From: Xanthobacteraceae bacterium
GTDB taxonomy: Bacteria > Pseudomonadota > Alphaproteobacteria > Rhizobiales > Xanthobacteraceae
Length of the DNA stretch: 64,000 bases
Assembly: GCA_031291475.1 (NCBI GenBank)
Contig: JARLIY010000046.1
Location: 62,001-126,000 of the forward strand
Direction: 5' to 3'
Shown: piece after piece, positions 35,763-45,187 of the stretch
How positions within the stretch are numbered: position 1 is the first letter of the stretch
How the letters are laid out: every line of letters begins with the position of its first letter
The notes under the pieces: model-generated
Databases searched by the model: none
Seen by the model: the letters and a program-made list of their open reading frames with translations, nothing else
What the model was told of the DNA's origin: nothing
Position numbers and translations under genes: made by a program

Positions 35763-37229
35763 TCATCGGACCGGCCGGTGTAGGTAGCGGCCGCGCGCCG
35801 AGCCGACGATGTTGCCGCTGTGGTAGACAAGCGCGCCGCGCAGGAACGTGCTCTTCACGCGGCCGGTCAGCTCCTGGCCCTCGAAGGGCGAATATCCCTG
35901 TTCGGACTCCGAATCTACCGAGCGCACGGTAAAGGTCTCGTGCGGATCGGCGAGCACGATGTCGGCGTCGAAGCCGGGGGCGATGTCGCCCTTGTTGAGC
36001 AGGCCGAACCGCTGCGCCGGATTGAAGCTCAGCATTTCAGCCATGCGGTTGTATGACAGGCCGCGTTTACCGCCTTCGCTCAGCACGCCCGAGAGAAGAT
36101 ATTCGGTGCCGCCGAAACCGGACTTGGCGAGCCAGATGTTGTCCGGCTGGTCTTTCGCCCATTTTTGCTCAGCCGAGCAGCAGGCGTGATCGCTGACGAT
36201 CCAGTCGATCTTGCGGTCGAGCACCGCCTGCCACAAGGCCTCCACGTCCTCGCGCGGGCGGATGGGCGGGTTGACCTTGGCGTGCACCGCGCATTCGCAG
36301 TCGGTATCGAGCAGGAGATGCCCGACGGTCACTTCGCGACGGAAGCGGATATGGGGAAAGACCTGCTGCATGGTCCAGGCCGCGTCCACCGCCTTGCGCG
36401 AACTCAAGTGCAGGAGGTTGATGTTCATGCAGTCGGTTTCGTTGGCGAGATAGGAGGCGATCCACACCGCCAGCCCTTCGGAATGTGGCGGCCGCGCCGC
36501 GCTATAGGCCTTGAGCCCGGTCAGCTTGCCCTCGCGCTCGACCAGCGTGGTGTAGGCATTGAGGATGTCGGCCAGCTCGCAATGCAGGCTGACGCTGATG
36601 TGGTCGGCCAGTTCCGGTCGGCGGTACATGACCGACCGCGCGGCACGCATGACGAACTCGAAATGGGCAATATCGTAACGGTCCTCCGGAGGAAGCATCA
36701 GGAACTGGTTCTGAGAGTCGGATTTGCCGTGGAGCCCGTAGCCGCCGTAAAACATAAAAATCTTGAACGACGTCACCCCGTGTTCGAGCGCGAGATACTC
36801 CAACTCGTCGAGGTGCCGGCTTTCGATCGGCGCCACGTGATAGCCGTAGTCCACCCAGAAACGCCCGTCCGACAGCTTGCGCACTTCGGGCATGACTTCG
36901 CGATAAGGACCGCCGCGGTTGAGATAATACGCCCCGGTGCGGATGTAATTGAGGCTCGAAGTCACGCCGCCCATCGCGGCGGCCTTGCTTTCGCTCACTG
37001 CATCCTCGGCGAGCGGGCGGTAGATGCCGACATGCATATGCGCATCGACGCAACCGGGAAACGCCAACAGCCCTTTGGCGTCGAACACCTCGCCGGCATC
37101 GTCAGCGCGGATTTCCGGCGCGAGGCGTGTCACCTTGCCGTCCTTAATGCCGATATCGAGGCCGTCGATCCCGGTCTTGTTCGGCCGCACCACGCGCGCA
37201 TTCTTGATGACGAGATCGAAACTCTTCAT
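35763..37229 (-). CDS. Dihydropyrimidinase/hydantoinase-like cyclic amidohydrolase
   Basis: A 488-residue amidohydrolase with a binuclear metal site: HMH in DAHMHVG (about residues 63-65), the probably carboxylated Lys in TSFKIFMFYGG, His residues in SLHCE and LLHLSS, and Asp in VSDHAC. Members open cyclic ureides or amides such as dihydropyrimidines, hydantoins or allantoin. It lies between an isocitrate-lyase-fold gene and a MetE-like gene in one orientation with a Liv-type importer, so the cluster probably degrades an imported nitrogen-containing compound. The particular ring is not known. Confidence 0.87.
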   Translation of the reverse strand: MKSFDLVIKNARVVRPNKTGIDGLDIGIKDGKVTRLAPEIRADDAGEVFDAKGLLAFPGCVDAHMHVGIYRPLAEDAVSESKAAAMGGVTSSLNYIRTGAYYLNRGGPYREVMPEVRKLSDGRFWVDYGYHVAPIESRHLDELEYLALEHGVTSFKIFMFYGGYGLHGKSDSQNQFLMLPPEDRYDIAHFEFVMRAARSVMYRRPELADHISVSLHCELADILNAYTTLVEREGKLTGLKAYSAARPPHSEGLAVWIASYLANETDCMNINLLHLSSRKAVDAAWTMQQVFPHIRFRREVTVGHLLLDTDCECAVHAKVNPPIRPREDVEALWQAVLDRKIDWIVSDHACCSAEQKWAKDQPDNIWLAKSGFGGTEYLLSGVLSEGGKRGLSYNRMAEMLSFNPAQRFGLLNKGDIAPGFDADIVLADPHETFTVRSVDSESEQGYSPFEGQELTGRVKSTFLRGALVYHSGNIVGSARGRYLHRPVR

Positions 37230-37246
37230 TGCCGCTTTCTCGCTAT

Positions 37247-38146
37247 TTACCGTTTCGGGGATTCTTCGCCCGCATAGCGGGCGCCGCGCTCGAGCATCTC
37301 CGGCGTGCCGACGAGGCGGTTAATCGCCTCGAAGTCGAACATGCGCGCGCGAAACGGCTCGGTGGAGCCATGCGCCTTGAGCGAAGCGTAAAACTCCTCG
37401 GCCGTCTTGGCGAGAGCGCGCGCGATGCCGCCCGGGAAAATCACCAGCGCAAAACCGAGCGCCTGGAGTTCGCCGGCCTGCAGCATCGGCGTCTTGCCGC
37501 CCTCGACCATGTTGGCCATCAGCGGCGCCGTTTGGCCCAATTTCGCGCCGATGCGGGCGAGCTCCTCGCGTTGCCGCGGCGCCTCGACGAACAGCATGTC
37601 GGCGCCGGCGTCACGGTACAGCGCGGCACGGGTCGTGGCACCGTCGAAGCCCTCCACGGCGACGGCGTCGGTGCGGGCGATGATCAGTGTATCGCGCGAG
37701 GTTCGCGCATCGACCGCCGCCTTGACCTTGCCGGCCATTTCCTGCGCCGGGATCAGCGCCTTGTCGTCGAGATGACCGCAGCGCTTGGGAAAGTCCTGAT
37801 CCTCGATCTGGATGGCGTTGGCGCCGGCGCGCTCCAGGAGGCGCACAGTGCGCTGCACGTTGAGCGCATTGCCGAAGCCAGTGTCGGCGTCAACGATGAG
37901 ATGCGTGCCGACGCGGTCGCGGATCAGCGCCACCGTCTGCTCGACTTCACTCAGGCTGACGAGGCCGATATCGGGCCGGCCGAGCCGCGAATAGGCGATT
38001 GCGGCGCCGGAAACGTACAGCGCCTCGAAGCCCGCGCGTTCCGCGATGAGCGCGGTGAGCGCGTCGTAGACGCCGGGCGCGATCAGGATCGGCGGACGGT
38101 GGAGGCGGACCGACAAGGTGTTCTCGGACATGGCATTCTCAGGCAT
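37247..38146 (-). CDS. Isocitrate lyase/PEP mutase superfamily enzyme
   Basis: A 299-residue TIM-barrel protein. Motif DADTGFGN (Mg-binding Asp) and EDQDFPKRCGHLDD are seen; the KRCGH segment holds the catalytic Cys of lyases such as 2-methylisocitrate or dimethylmalate lyase, unlike phosphonate mutases. It would cleave a C-C bond in a substituted malate/citrate or decarboxylate an oxaloacetate analogue. It is 17 bp upstream of the amidohydrolase gene and 5 bp downstream of livF, so it belongs to the same transcription unit. Confidence 0.88.
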   Translation of the reverse strand: MPENAMSENTLSVRLHRPPILIAPGVYDALTALIAERAGFEALYVSGAAIAYSRLGRPDIGLVSLSEVEQTVALIRDRVGTHLIVDADTGFGNALNVQRTVRLLERAGANAIQIEDQDFPKRCGHLDDKALIPAQEMAGKVKAAVDARTSRDTLIIARTDAVAVEGFDGATTRAALYRDAGADMLFVEAPRQREELARIGAKLGQTAPLMANMVEGGKTPMLQAGELQALGFALVIFPGGIARALAKTAEEFYASLKAHGSTEPFRARMFDFEAINRLVGTPEMLERGARYAGEESPKR

Positions 38147-38151
38147 ATGGG

Positions 38152-38868
38152 TCAGAGTCCCAGATAAGCGCGTTTGAGCTGCGGATCAGTGCCGATGTCC
38201 GCGGCCGCACCCGACATGACGCATTGGCCCTCGGCGAGGATATACGCCCGGCGCGCGATTTCGAGGCTTTGCACCACATTCTGCTCGACCAGGAGAACCG
38301 CGACGCCTTCGGCGTGAATGCGGGCGATCAGCGCGAACAATTCCTCGACCAAAATCGGGGAAAGTCCGAGAGAAGGCTCGTCGAGGATGAGCAAGCGCGG
38401 TTCGGCCATTAGCCCGCGGCCGATGGCGAGCATCTGCTGCTCGCCGCCCGACAAAGTGCCGGCGCGCTGCCCGCGTCGCGCTTGCAGGCGCGGAAAGATC
38501 GCGAACACCCGCTCGCGGTTGGCGGCGCGCCGCGCGGCGGCGCGGCGATAGCTGCCGAGGTCAAGATTTTCGCCGACCGAAAGGTTGGGGAAAATCCGCC
38601 GGCCCTCGGGCACATGGATGAGCCCCCGGGCGACGATCGCCGCCGGCTTCTCGCGCTCGATGGCGGCGCCGTCGAAACGGATCGTGCCCGCGCGGGCGCG
38701 CACGACGCCGGAGATGGTGCAATTGAGCGTCGACTTGCCGACGCCGTTGGAGCCGAGCACGGCAACGATCTCGCCGGTTTCGACCTTAAGGTCGATGCCG
38801 CGCAGCACGTCGCTGTCACCGTAACCGGACTTGAGATCGCTGACGTCAAGGAGCGGCTCAGTGACCAT
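38152..38868 (-). CDS. livF: Branched-chain amino acid-type ABC transporter ATP-binding protein LivF
   Basis: A 238-residue ATPase with Walker A GSNGVGKST, Q-loop region, signature LSGGEQQMLAIGR and Walker B LLILDEPSLGL. It is the LivF type by length and by the C-terminal ADIGTDPQLKRAYLG segment. It overlaps livG by 11 bp. It powers import of an amino acid, amide or aromatic acid through LivH/LivM. Confidence 0.93.
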   Translation of the reverse strand: MVTEPLLDVSDLKSGYGDSDVLRGIDLKVETGEIVAVLGSNGVGKSTLNCTISGVVRARAGTIRFDGAAIEREKPAAIVARGLIHVPEGRRIFPNLSVGENLDLGSYRRAAARRAANRERVFAIFPRLQARRGQRAGTLSGGEQQMLAIGRGLMAEPRLLILDEPSLGLSPILVEELFALIARIHAEGVAVLLVEQNVVQSLEIARRAYILAEGQCVMSGAAADIGTDPQLKRAYLGL

Positions 38869-39610
38869 GGGCGCTCCTCAATTGCGCGGCCGCGCCGCGG
38901 CCGAGATAGGCTTCGACGACGGCGGGATCGGCTGCGACCTGCCCCGGAGTGCCTTCGGCAATGACGCGGCCTTCCGCCAGCACATAGACGTGCGCGGCGA
39001 GACTCATCACCGCCTGCATCACGTGCTCGATCATGACGATGGCGATGCCGCGCGCGCAGAACGCGCGGATGACCGGCACGAAGTCGCGGATTTCAGAAGG
39101 ATTTAGTCCCGCTAGGACTTCGTCGAGCAGAAGAAGCTTTGGCGCGGTCGCCAGCACCCGCGCCAATTCCAGGCGTTTCCTCCCGGCGACGGTGAGGGTG
39201 TGGGCCGGCCGGTCCAGCACGTCGCCGAGGCCGACTTCGCGACCGATGCCTTCGGCGACGGCGAGCGCCGCCGGGCGCGCGCGGTGCCGCAAATGCGCGC
39301 CGACCAGAATATTGTCGCGCACGGTGAGCCCGGCGAAAGGCTGTACGATCTGGAAGGTGCGCGCGATCCCGCGCCGCGCCAGAAGATGCGGCGGCTCGCC
39401 GGTGACGTCCTCGCCGGCGTAGCGCACGCGGCCGGCGCTCGGCTTGAGGAAGCCGGAAATCACGGCAAAGAGCGTGGTTTTGCCGGCGCCGTTGGGACCG
39501 ATCAAAGCGGTGATCCGCGCCGCCGGCGCGGTCAGCGAGGCGGCGTTGACCGCCAGCAAGCCGCCGAAGCGGCGGGATACATTTTCAACCACGAGCAGCG
39601 GCTCAGCCAT
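38858..39610 (-). CDS. livG: Branched-chain amino acid-type ABC transporter ATP-binding protein LivG
   Basis: From the ATG at 39610 the protein has 250 residues: Walker A GPNGAGKTT, Walker B LLLLDEVLAGLNP and the LivG-specific C-terminal region (IAEGTPGQVAADPAVVEAYLG). The signature motif is weakly conserved (LTVAGRKRLELARVL instead of LSGG), a common variation in LivG proteins. The start overlaps the livM end by 8 bp and the stop overlaps livF by 11 bp, so all subunits are translationally coupled. Confidence 0.93.
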   Translation of the reverse strand: MAEPLLVVENVSRRFGGLLAVNAASLTAPAARITALIGPNGAGKTTLFAVISGFLKPSAGRVRYAGEDVTGEPPHLLARRGIARTFQIVQPFAGLTVRDNILVGAHLRHRARPAALAVAEGIGREVGLGDVLDRPAHTLTVAGRKRLELARVLATAPKLLLLDEVLAGLNPSEIRDFVPVIRAFCARGIAIVMIEHVMQAVMSLAAHVYVLAEGRVIAEGTPGQVAADPAVVEAYLGRGAAAQLRSAHGH

Positions 39611-40598
39611 GTGCCGCCTCCGCCGCCGGCTTGCGCGGCGCGGCGAACCGGCGCGTGACGTGCGCGTAGATGTCGGCCAGCGCGCCGACGATGCCGCGCG
39701 GCGCATAACGGATGACGAGCACCAGCACGGCGCCATAGATCATCAGGTCGAGGCCGGGAGCATCGCCGGCAATGAGCTTGGCGCCTTCGCCCAGCGATTT
39801 CACCATCAGCGCGCCGACCAGTGCGCCGAACACGGTGCCGACCCCGCCAATGATCGGCGTCAGCAGCGCCTCGATCGAAATCCAGGTGCCGTAGCCGAGG
39901 CCGGCGTCGATGAAGAGAAAATACTGCATGTAGAAGCAGCCGGCGGCAGCGGTGATGGCGGCGGAAACGATCATTGCGCCGAGCTTGATCGCGGTCGCGT
40001 TGACGCCGAGCGCCATGGCGGCATCCTCGTTCTCGCGCACCGCGATCAGCCAGACGCCGAAGCGCGAGCGCTCGAGGAGCTGCGTGATGATGAGCGCGAC
40101 CGCGACCAAAGCGAGGATGACGAGGTAGAAAATCGCCCGGCTCTGGAACTGGAACGCTTGGGCGCGCAGATCGAGCTTGATCAAAATGCCGACGCCGGCG
40201 CCGGTGATCGGCGCGACGCTCGCCAGGATGCGCAACACTTCGGCAAAAGCGAGCGTCACCAGCGCGAAATAGGAACTGCGCAGCCCGGCACGGAAGGCAA
40301 GCCCGCCGATGATCGCGCCGACCGCCGCGCCGGCGGCGATTCCGGCGGCAAATCCGAGCCACCCATTGACCCCGTAATCGGCCTGCAAAATGGCCGTCGT
40401 ATAAGCGCCGGTGCCGAAGAACGCCGCGTGCCCGAACGAGTATTGCCCGCCATAGCCGCCGAGAATGTTCCAGCCCTGCCCGGCAAGCGCGATCATCAGG
40501 GTCACGACGAGGAAATTAAGAACGACGTTCGAGTGCACGAACACCGGCACGCAGGCGAGCGCAGCGACCACGATCGCGATGGCGACAAAGGCCTTCAT
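39603..40598 (-). CDS. livM: Branched-chain amino acid-type ABC permease LivM
   Basis: A 331-residue integral membrane protein starting at the ATG at 40598, with about nine hydrophobic segments. The motif GGYGGQYSFGHAAFFGTGAYT (about residues 48-68) and the EAA-like loop VRENEDAAMALGVNATAIKL are typical of LivM. It forms the translocation pore with LivH. Its start overlaps the livH stop by 4 bp (ATGA). Confidence 0.93.
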   Translation of the reverse strand: MKAFVAIAIVVAALACVPVFVHSNVVLNFLVVTLMIALAGQGWNILGGYGGQYSFGHAAFFGTGAYTTAILQADYGVNGWLGFAAGIAAGAAVGAIIGGLAFRAGLRSSYFALVTLAFAEVLRILASVAPITGAGVGILIKLDLRAQAFQFQSRAIFYLVILALVAVALIITQLLERSRFGVWLIAVRENEDAAMALGVNATAIKLGAMIVSAAITAAAGCFYMQYFLFIDAGLGYGTWISIEALLTPIIGGVGTVFGALVGALMVKSLGEGAKLIAGDAPGLDLMIYGAVLVLVIRYAPRGIVGALADIYAHVTRRFAAPRKPAAEAAHG

Positions 40599-41467
40599 GC
40601 GCTCGCCCCGAACAAGCCGCGCGGACGCAGCAGCAACACCGCGATGAAGATCAGGAAAATGCCCACCTGCCCGAGCGACTCGCCGAAGAAGAAGCCGCTT
40701 AGGCTTTCGACCACCCCGATAACGAAGCCGCCGATCAGCGCGCCGGGCACCGAGCCCATGCCGCCAAGGACGACGATGGTGAAGGCGATGAGCACAAACG
40801 CGTTCCCGGCGCTCGGATTGACGTAATAGCTTGGGATGAGCAGGCAGGCAGCGATGGCGACGCAAGCGGTGCCAAGACCGAAAGTCAAGGCGTAGATATG
40901 CGCAACGTCGATGCCGGCGAGCTCCGCTCCGAGCTTCTCCTTGGCGACGGCGCGGATCGCCTTGCCGGTATCGGTGAACCTCATGATCAGCCAAAGCGCT
41001 AACGCCACCGCGAAAACGGCGACGAACGAGATCAGGCGCGGCATGGACAGAAAAGTGAAGCCGAGATCGATGCTCTTGAAGCCGTAAGCAAGATCGAGAG
41101 TGCGCGTGTCGGCGCGAAACGCATAAAGGAGCGCATTCTCGATGAGGACGGCAAGACCGAGCGTCACCAGCAGCATATTGCGGTCGTCGCCGTGCGAGGC
41201 CGGGCTGATGACAAAACGCTGCAGCGCATAGCCAAGCGCGAAGAAAGCGGGCGCCAAGAGAAACACGGCCAGATAGGGATCGAGGCCGAGTTTTTGGAAG
41301 GCGAAGAACGCCGCAAATAGCGCCGCGCTCAGCAGCGCGCCGTGGGCGAAATTGATGATGTGCAGCACGCCGTAGATCAGCGTCAGGCCCAGCGCGACCA
41401 GCGCATAGACCGCGCCGATCAGGAGTCCGTTGAGGACCGCGGAGGTCAGGATCAGGGGCGAGAGCAT
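40595..41467 (-). CDS. livH: Branched-chain amino acid-type ABC permease LivH
   Basis: A roughly 290-residue integral membrane protein (ATG at about 41467; the frame opens six codons earlier at a TTG). The GLTLIYGVLHIINFAHGALL motif near residue 30 and the loop VAKEKLGAELAGIDV are typical of LivH. It has about eight membrane segments. It lies 90 bp downstream of the substrate-binding protein gene and is coupled to livM. Confidence 0.92.
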   Translation of the reverse strand: MLSPLILTSAVLNGLLIGAVYALVALGLTLIYGVLHIINFAHGALLSAALFAAFFAFQKLGLDPYLAVFLLAPAFFALGYALQRFVISPASHGDDRNMLLVTLGLAVLIENALLYAFRADTRTLDLAYGFKSIDLGFTFLSMPRLISFVAVFAVALALWLIMRFTDTGKAIRAVAKEKLGAELAGIDVAHIYALTFGLGTACVAIAACLLIPSYYVNPSAGNAFVLIAFTIVVLGGMGSVPGALIGGFVIGVVESLSGFFFGESLGQVGIFLIFIAVLLLRPRGLFGASA

Positions 41468-41556
41468 GGCGTCATTGCGAGCCAACGGGCCCGGCCCGAA
41501 GTGGCCGGCCCGATGACAAGCTCCACGCCACGGCCGCGACGCCCGGCGCCATTCTC

Positions 41557-42792
41557 CTAGGCGGGAATGGGAAAGACCGCCTTCGCGTTGGCGAATTCGG
41601 GCGGCAGAATGACTTTGATGTCGTTGTCGAGCACCTGCGTGTTGGCCGGCGCCGCGCCCTCGTTCTGGCCGTTGACGAACTTGGTCGGGCCGTAAGGCAT
41701 GATCGGGCTGGCGAAGGTCGAGGCGGCGAGCGCCGCAGTGAGCTTGGCGCGGTCGGCGGAGCCCGCACGTTCGAGCGCGTCGGCGACGAGATGGACGGCG
41801 TTGTAGTTCATGTACAGTTCGTAGGTGAAGAACTGGCCTTTGTCCTCGACCTTCTTCTTCAGCTCTTGCGCCTTGTCGCTCTTCGGGTTGAACCAGTGAT
41901 TGCAGTCCATGATGTATTTGGCGGCGTCGGGGAACTCCTTGACGAATTTGTAGGAGGACGCGGCGCCGCCGAGAACCGAATAGATGCCTTTCGGCCGCAC
42001 GTGCTGCTCCAGCATGGTGCGGGCGAGCAGCACGTATTCATTATAGTAATTGGCGGGAATGACGAGATCCGGATTCTGCGCCTTGATCTTGAGCACGACG
42101 GTGTTGAAGTCGCGCGTCGGGGTCGGATGCGGGATCGTTTCCAGAATCTCGAAGCCCTTGGCCGGGAGCTGGGCGTTGAGGAGCTTAGCGAGGCCGGAGC
42201 CGAACAGCGAATCCTCGTGCACGATGATCACGGTCTTGGCCGGCTTGCCGGCCTGATCGTTAATCGTCGCCAGATTATCGAGCGCGGTCTTGGCGATGAT
42301 GCCGAAGCCAGGACCGAAGCGGAAGGTGTTCTTCAGGCCCCGCGTGACGATCGAGTCGGCGACGCCGACGTCGACCGTGTAAGGCAGGTCATAGCGCGCG
42401 GCGGCCTGGCTGACGGCAAGACAAATCGAGGAAGCGTAACCGCCGACGATGCAGGACACTTCCGCGGCGTTCATCTTCTCCACTTCCGCGGTGCCGCCGT
42501 CGGGCGTCGATTGCGCATCGCCCAGCATCGGATCGATCTTGGCGCCGTTGAGCGCCTTGATGCCGCCCGCGGCATTGATCTCCTCGACCGCCATGGTGGC
42601 GCCAATGCGGCCTTGCTGGCCGGAATAGGACAGCGCGCCGGTGACCGGATGCAGGAGCCCGACTTTCACCCTGGGCGCTTGCGCGCGCAGAATTGACGGC
42701 ATGGCGAGAGTGCCGGAGGCGGCAGCCGCCGCCCCGAGGGCCGTGGTGGCGAGAAATCGGCGGCGGCTCAGGGGCTTTTTTTGCTCCGACAT
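41557..42792 (-). CDS. Tat-exported ABC transporter substrate-binding protein (Liv/amide type)
   Basis: From the ATG at 42792 (MSEQKKPLSRRRFL) the protein has 411 residues. The SRRRFLATT twin-arginine signal and the following Ala-rich segment indicate Tat export and a periplasmic location. The rest is a type-I periplasmic binding fold beginning VKVGLLHPVTGALSYSGQQG. It is the first gene of the minus-strand Liv cluster and is divergent from leuC. Its ligand should be the compound degraded by the amidohydrolase, lyase and MetE-like enzymes downstream; amides, ureides or branched acids are possible. Confidence 0.9.
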   Translation of the reverse strand: MSEQKKPLSRRRFLATTALGAAAAASGTLAMPSILRAQAPRVKVGLLHPVTGALSYSGQQGRIGATMAVEEINAAGGIKALNGAKIDPMLGDAQSTPDGGTAEVEKMNAAEVSCIVGGYASSICLAVSQAAARYDLPYTVDVGVADSIVTRGLKNTFRFGPGFGIIAKTALDNLATINDQAGKPAKTVIIVHEDSLFGSGLAKLLNAQLPAKGFEILETIPHPTPTRDFNTVVLKIKAQNPDLVIPANYYNEYVLLARTMLEQHVRPKGIYSVLGGAASSYKFVKEFPDAAKYIMDCNHWFNPKSDKAQELKKKVEDKGQFFTYELYMNYNAVHLVADALERAGSADRAKLTAALAASTFASPIMPYGPTKFVNGQNEGAAPANTQVLDNDIKVILPPEFANAKAVFPIPA

Positions 42793-42936
42793 GTCTGCAT
42801 CCTCCGGTTTGGCGTGGTGTGGCCGGCTTGCGGGCTTTCTGTGGGTGCTCAACGGATCTGCGTGGGAATGGTATTTTCAGCATACAAGATCGGGCACCCT
42901 CGACAAGCCCACCGGCGCTGAGGCAGATCGACGAAG

Positions 42937-44349
42937 ATGAGCGAGCCGCAAACCCTATTCGACAGGCTCTGGTCGGCGCACGAGATCACCCGGCGCGAGG
43001 ACGGCGGCGCGCTCGTTTGGGTCGACCGCCATTACGTGCACGAGGGTTCGTTTCACGCATTCATGCAGATGCGCGAACGCGGCGGCGCGCTCGCCGAGCC
43101 GGGGCTCACCTTCGGCATCGCCGATCATTACGTGCCGACGCGCGGCCGCGACCGCGCTATCGCCGATCCCGAGATCGCGGCGATGGTGCGCACGCTGGAG
43201 ACCAATGCCGCCGCGCACCGCATCAGACTTTTCGGGCTCGGCGATCCGGGCCAGGGCATCGTGCATGTGGTCGGCCCGGAACAGGGCTTGACGCTGCCGG
43301 GTTTGTCGATCGTCTGCGGCGACAGCCACACCTCGACCCACGGCGCGTTCGGCGCCTACGCGTTCGGCATCGGCGCCTCGGAAGTGGCGCACGTGCTGAT
43401 GACGCAGACGCTGTGGCAGAAAAAACCGAAGCTCATGCGCGTGACCGTCGACGGCAAGGCGGGCGCCGGAATCGGCGCCAAGGACATTGCGCTCGCCATC
43501 ATCGCCCGCATCGGCGCCGACGGCGCCCAGGGCCATGCGGTCGAGTTCGCCGGCGGCGCCACCGCCGCGCTGTCGATGGAAGGGCGCATGACATTATGCA
43601 ACATGACGATCGAGGCCGGCGGGCGCTGCGGCATGGTCGCGCCCGACGCGACCACATTCGCCTATCTCAAGGGCCGGCCTTACGCGCCCGCGGGCGCGGC
43701 GTTCGAGGCCGCAATCGAGGCCTGGTCGGCGCTCCCCTCCGATAGCGGCGCGCGCTTCGATCGCGAGGTCGCACTCGATGCCGGCACCATCGCGCCGATC
43801 GTCACTTGGGGCACGACGCCGGATGACGCGCTGCCGATCGACGGCAGCGTGCCCGACCCGGCGCGCGAGGGCGATCCGGTGCGCGCCAAATATCTGCGCG
43901 ATGCGCTCGATTACATGGGGATCGCGCCCGGCAAGAAGCTGACCGAGATCGCGGTCGACCGCGTTTTCATCGGCTCCTGCACCAACGCCCGCATCGAGGA
44001 CTTGCGCGCCGCCGCGGCGGTTCTTGCCGGCCGCGTCAGCAAGGTGCCCGGCCTCGTTTCGCCCGGCTCGACGATGGTGAAGCGGCAGGCGGAAGAGGAA
44101 GGCCTCGACCGCATCTTCCGCGACGCGGGACTGGAATGGGCGGAAGCCGGCTGCTCCATGTGCCTCGGGCTCAACGGCGACCTCGTGCCCGCCGGCGAAC
44201 GTTGTGCCTCGACCACCAACCGTAATTTCCGCGGCCGGCAAGGACCCGGCGCGCGCACCCATCTGATGTCGCCGGCGATGGTCGCCGCCGCGGCGGTCAC
44301 CGGGCATCTCGCCGATGTGCGGCCGCTGCTTGCGGACCGGAAGGTTTAG
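42937..44349 (+). CDS. leuC: 3-isopropylmalate dehydratase large subunit
   Basis: A 470-residue aconitase-family protein. The [4Fe-4S] cysteines occur in IGSCTNARIEDL and in AGCSMCLG (C-x2-C), and the substrate motif GDSHTSTHGAFGAYAFGIGASE is present. With LeuD it isomerises 2- to 3-isopropylmalate in leucine synthesis. It is 10 bp upstream of leuD and divergent from the Liv-type binding-protein gene (144 bp between starts). A role in a related 2-alkylmalate pathway for the neighbouring catabolic genes is possible, but leucine synthesis is the simple reading. Confidence 0.93.
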   Translation: MSEPQTLFDRLWSAHEITRREDGGALVWVDRHYVHEGSFHAFMQMRERGGALAEPGLTFGIADHYVPTRGRDRAIADPEIAAMVRTLETNAAAHRIRLFGLGDPGQGIVHVVGPEQGLTLPGLSIVCGDSHTSTHGAFGAYAFGIGASEVAHVLMTQTLWQKKPKLMRVTVDGKAGAGIGAKDIALAIIARIGADGAQGHAVEFAGGATAALSMEGRMTLCNMTIEAGGRCGMVAPDATTFAYLKGRPYAPAGAAFEAAIEAWSALPSDSGARFDREVALDAGTIAPIVTWGTTPDDALPIDGSVPDPAREGDPVRAKYLRDALDYMGIAPGKKLTEIAVDRVFIGSCTNARIEDLRAAAAVLAGRVSKVPGLVSPGSTMVKRQAEEEGLDRIFRDAGLEWAEAGCSMCLGLNGDLVPAGERCASTTNRNFRGRQGPGARTHLMSPAMVAAAAVTGHLADVRPLLADRKV

Positions 44350-44359
44350 AGAGCAACCG

Positions 44360-44977
44360 ATGCAAAAGTTCGTTCGCCTCACCGCCAAGGCTTGTCCGCT
44401 CGCTTTGCCCAACGTCAACACCGATCAGATCTTGCCCGGGCGTTACCTGCGGCTGCCGCGCTCGCCGGAGCTCGGGCGCGTGCTGTTCCAGGACTTGCGG
44501 CGCGACGCCGCCGGTAATTTGCGGCCCGACTTTCCGCTCAACGCGCCGGCGTGGCGCGACGCCGGGATTTTGCTGGCGGGCCGCAATTTCGGCGGCGGTT
44601 CCTCGCGCGAGGCGGCGGTCTATGCGCTCTACGAGGCCGGCATCCGTTGCGTGATCGCGCCCTCCTTCGGTGACATTTTCGCGCAAAATGCGGTGAAAAA
44701 CGGGCTCCTAGCCGCGGTACTTCCCGAAGCCGAAATGCTCGAGCTTGCCGCCGCCATCGCCGCCGATCCGGACATGCCCGTCACCGTCGACCTCGAGCAG
44801 CAAACCATCGCGCGCGGCAACCGCAGCTTCGCCTTCACCATCGATCCGACGAGCCGCAACCAATTGCTCAACGGCTGGGACGATATCGACCTGACCGAAA
44901 ACCGCCGGGACCGGATCGAAGCCTTCAAGGCCGCGGACCGGGAGCGCCGGCCCTGGGCGCGGCCGGCGCAGCCATAG
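44360..44977 (+). CDS. leuD: 3-isopropylmalate dehydratase small subunit
   Basis: A 205-residue swivelling-domain protein of the aconitase family (NVNTDQILPGRYL near the N-terminus, GRNFGGGSSREAAVYAL loop). It forms the heterodimer with LeuC. The ATG at 44360 lies 10 bp after leuC. The C-terminus (ERRPWARPAQP) is rich in Arg and Pro. Confidence 0.93.
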   Translation: MQKFVRLTAKACPLALPNVNTDQILPGRYLRLPRSPELGRVLFQDLRRDAAGNLRPDFPLNAPAWRDAGILLAGRNFGGGSSREAAVYALYEAGIRCVIAPSFGDIFAQNAVKNGLLAAVLPEAEMLELAAAIAADPDMPVTVDLEQQTIARGNRSFAFTIDPTSRNQLLNGWDDIDLTENRRDRIEAFKAADRERRPWARPAQP

Positions 44978-44986
44978 AGCTTAGCG

Positions 44987-45175
44987 CTATTTCCGTTCGC
45001 TCTCGAATTGTTCCAGCGCGGCGACGCCGAGGGTTTCCATCACTTCCGCATGCGTAGCACCCGCGGTGAGCGAGTCATGCACGTGGTAGGAGGTTGGCGG
45101 TCCGGGCAACTCGCGTCCCAGCCGCATCATCTGGCCCTGCAGCTCATTGCGGCGCGCCGGGAAATTCGTGGTCAT
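44987..45175 (-). pseudogene. Short carboxymuconolactone-decarboxylase-like fragment
   Basis: A 62-residue frame whose segment YHVHDSLTAGATHAEVMETLGVA resembles the final helices of AhpD/carboxymuconolactone decarboxylase proteins. The middle part with the C-x2-C motif of that family is missing, as if internally deleted. It ends 10 bp from leuD and follows the E2-like gene (12 bp). It may be a remnant, or a small protein in its own right. Confidence 0.4.
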
Positions 45176-45187
45176 CGTTTCCGTCTC

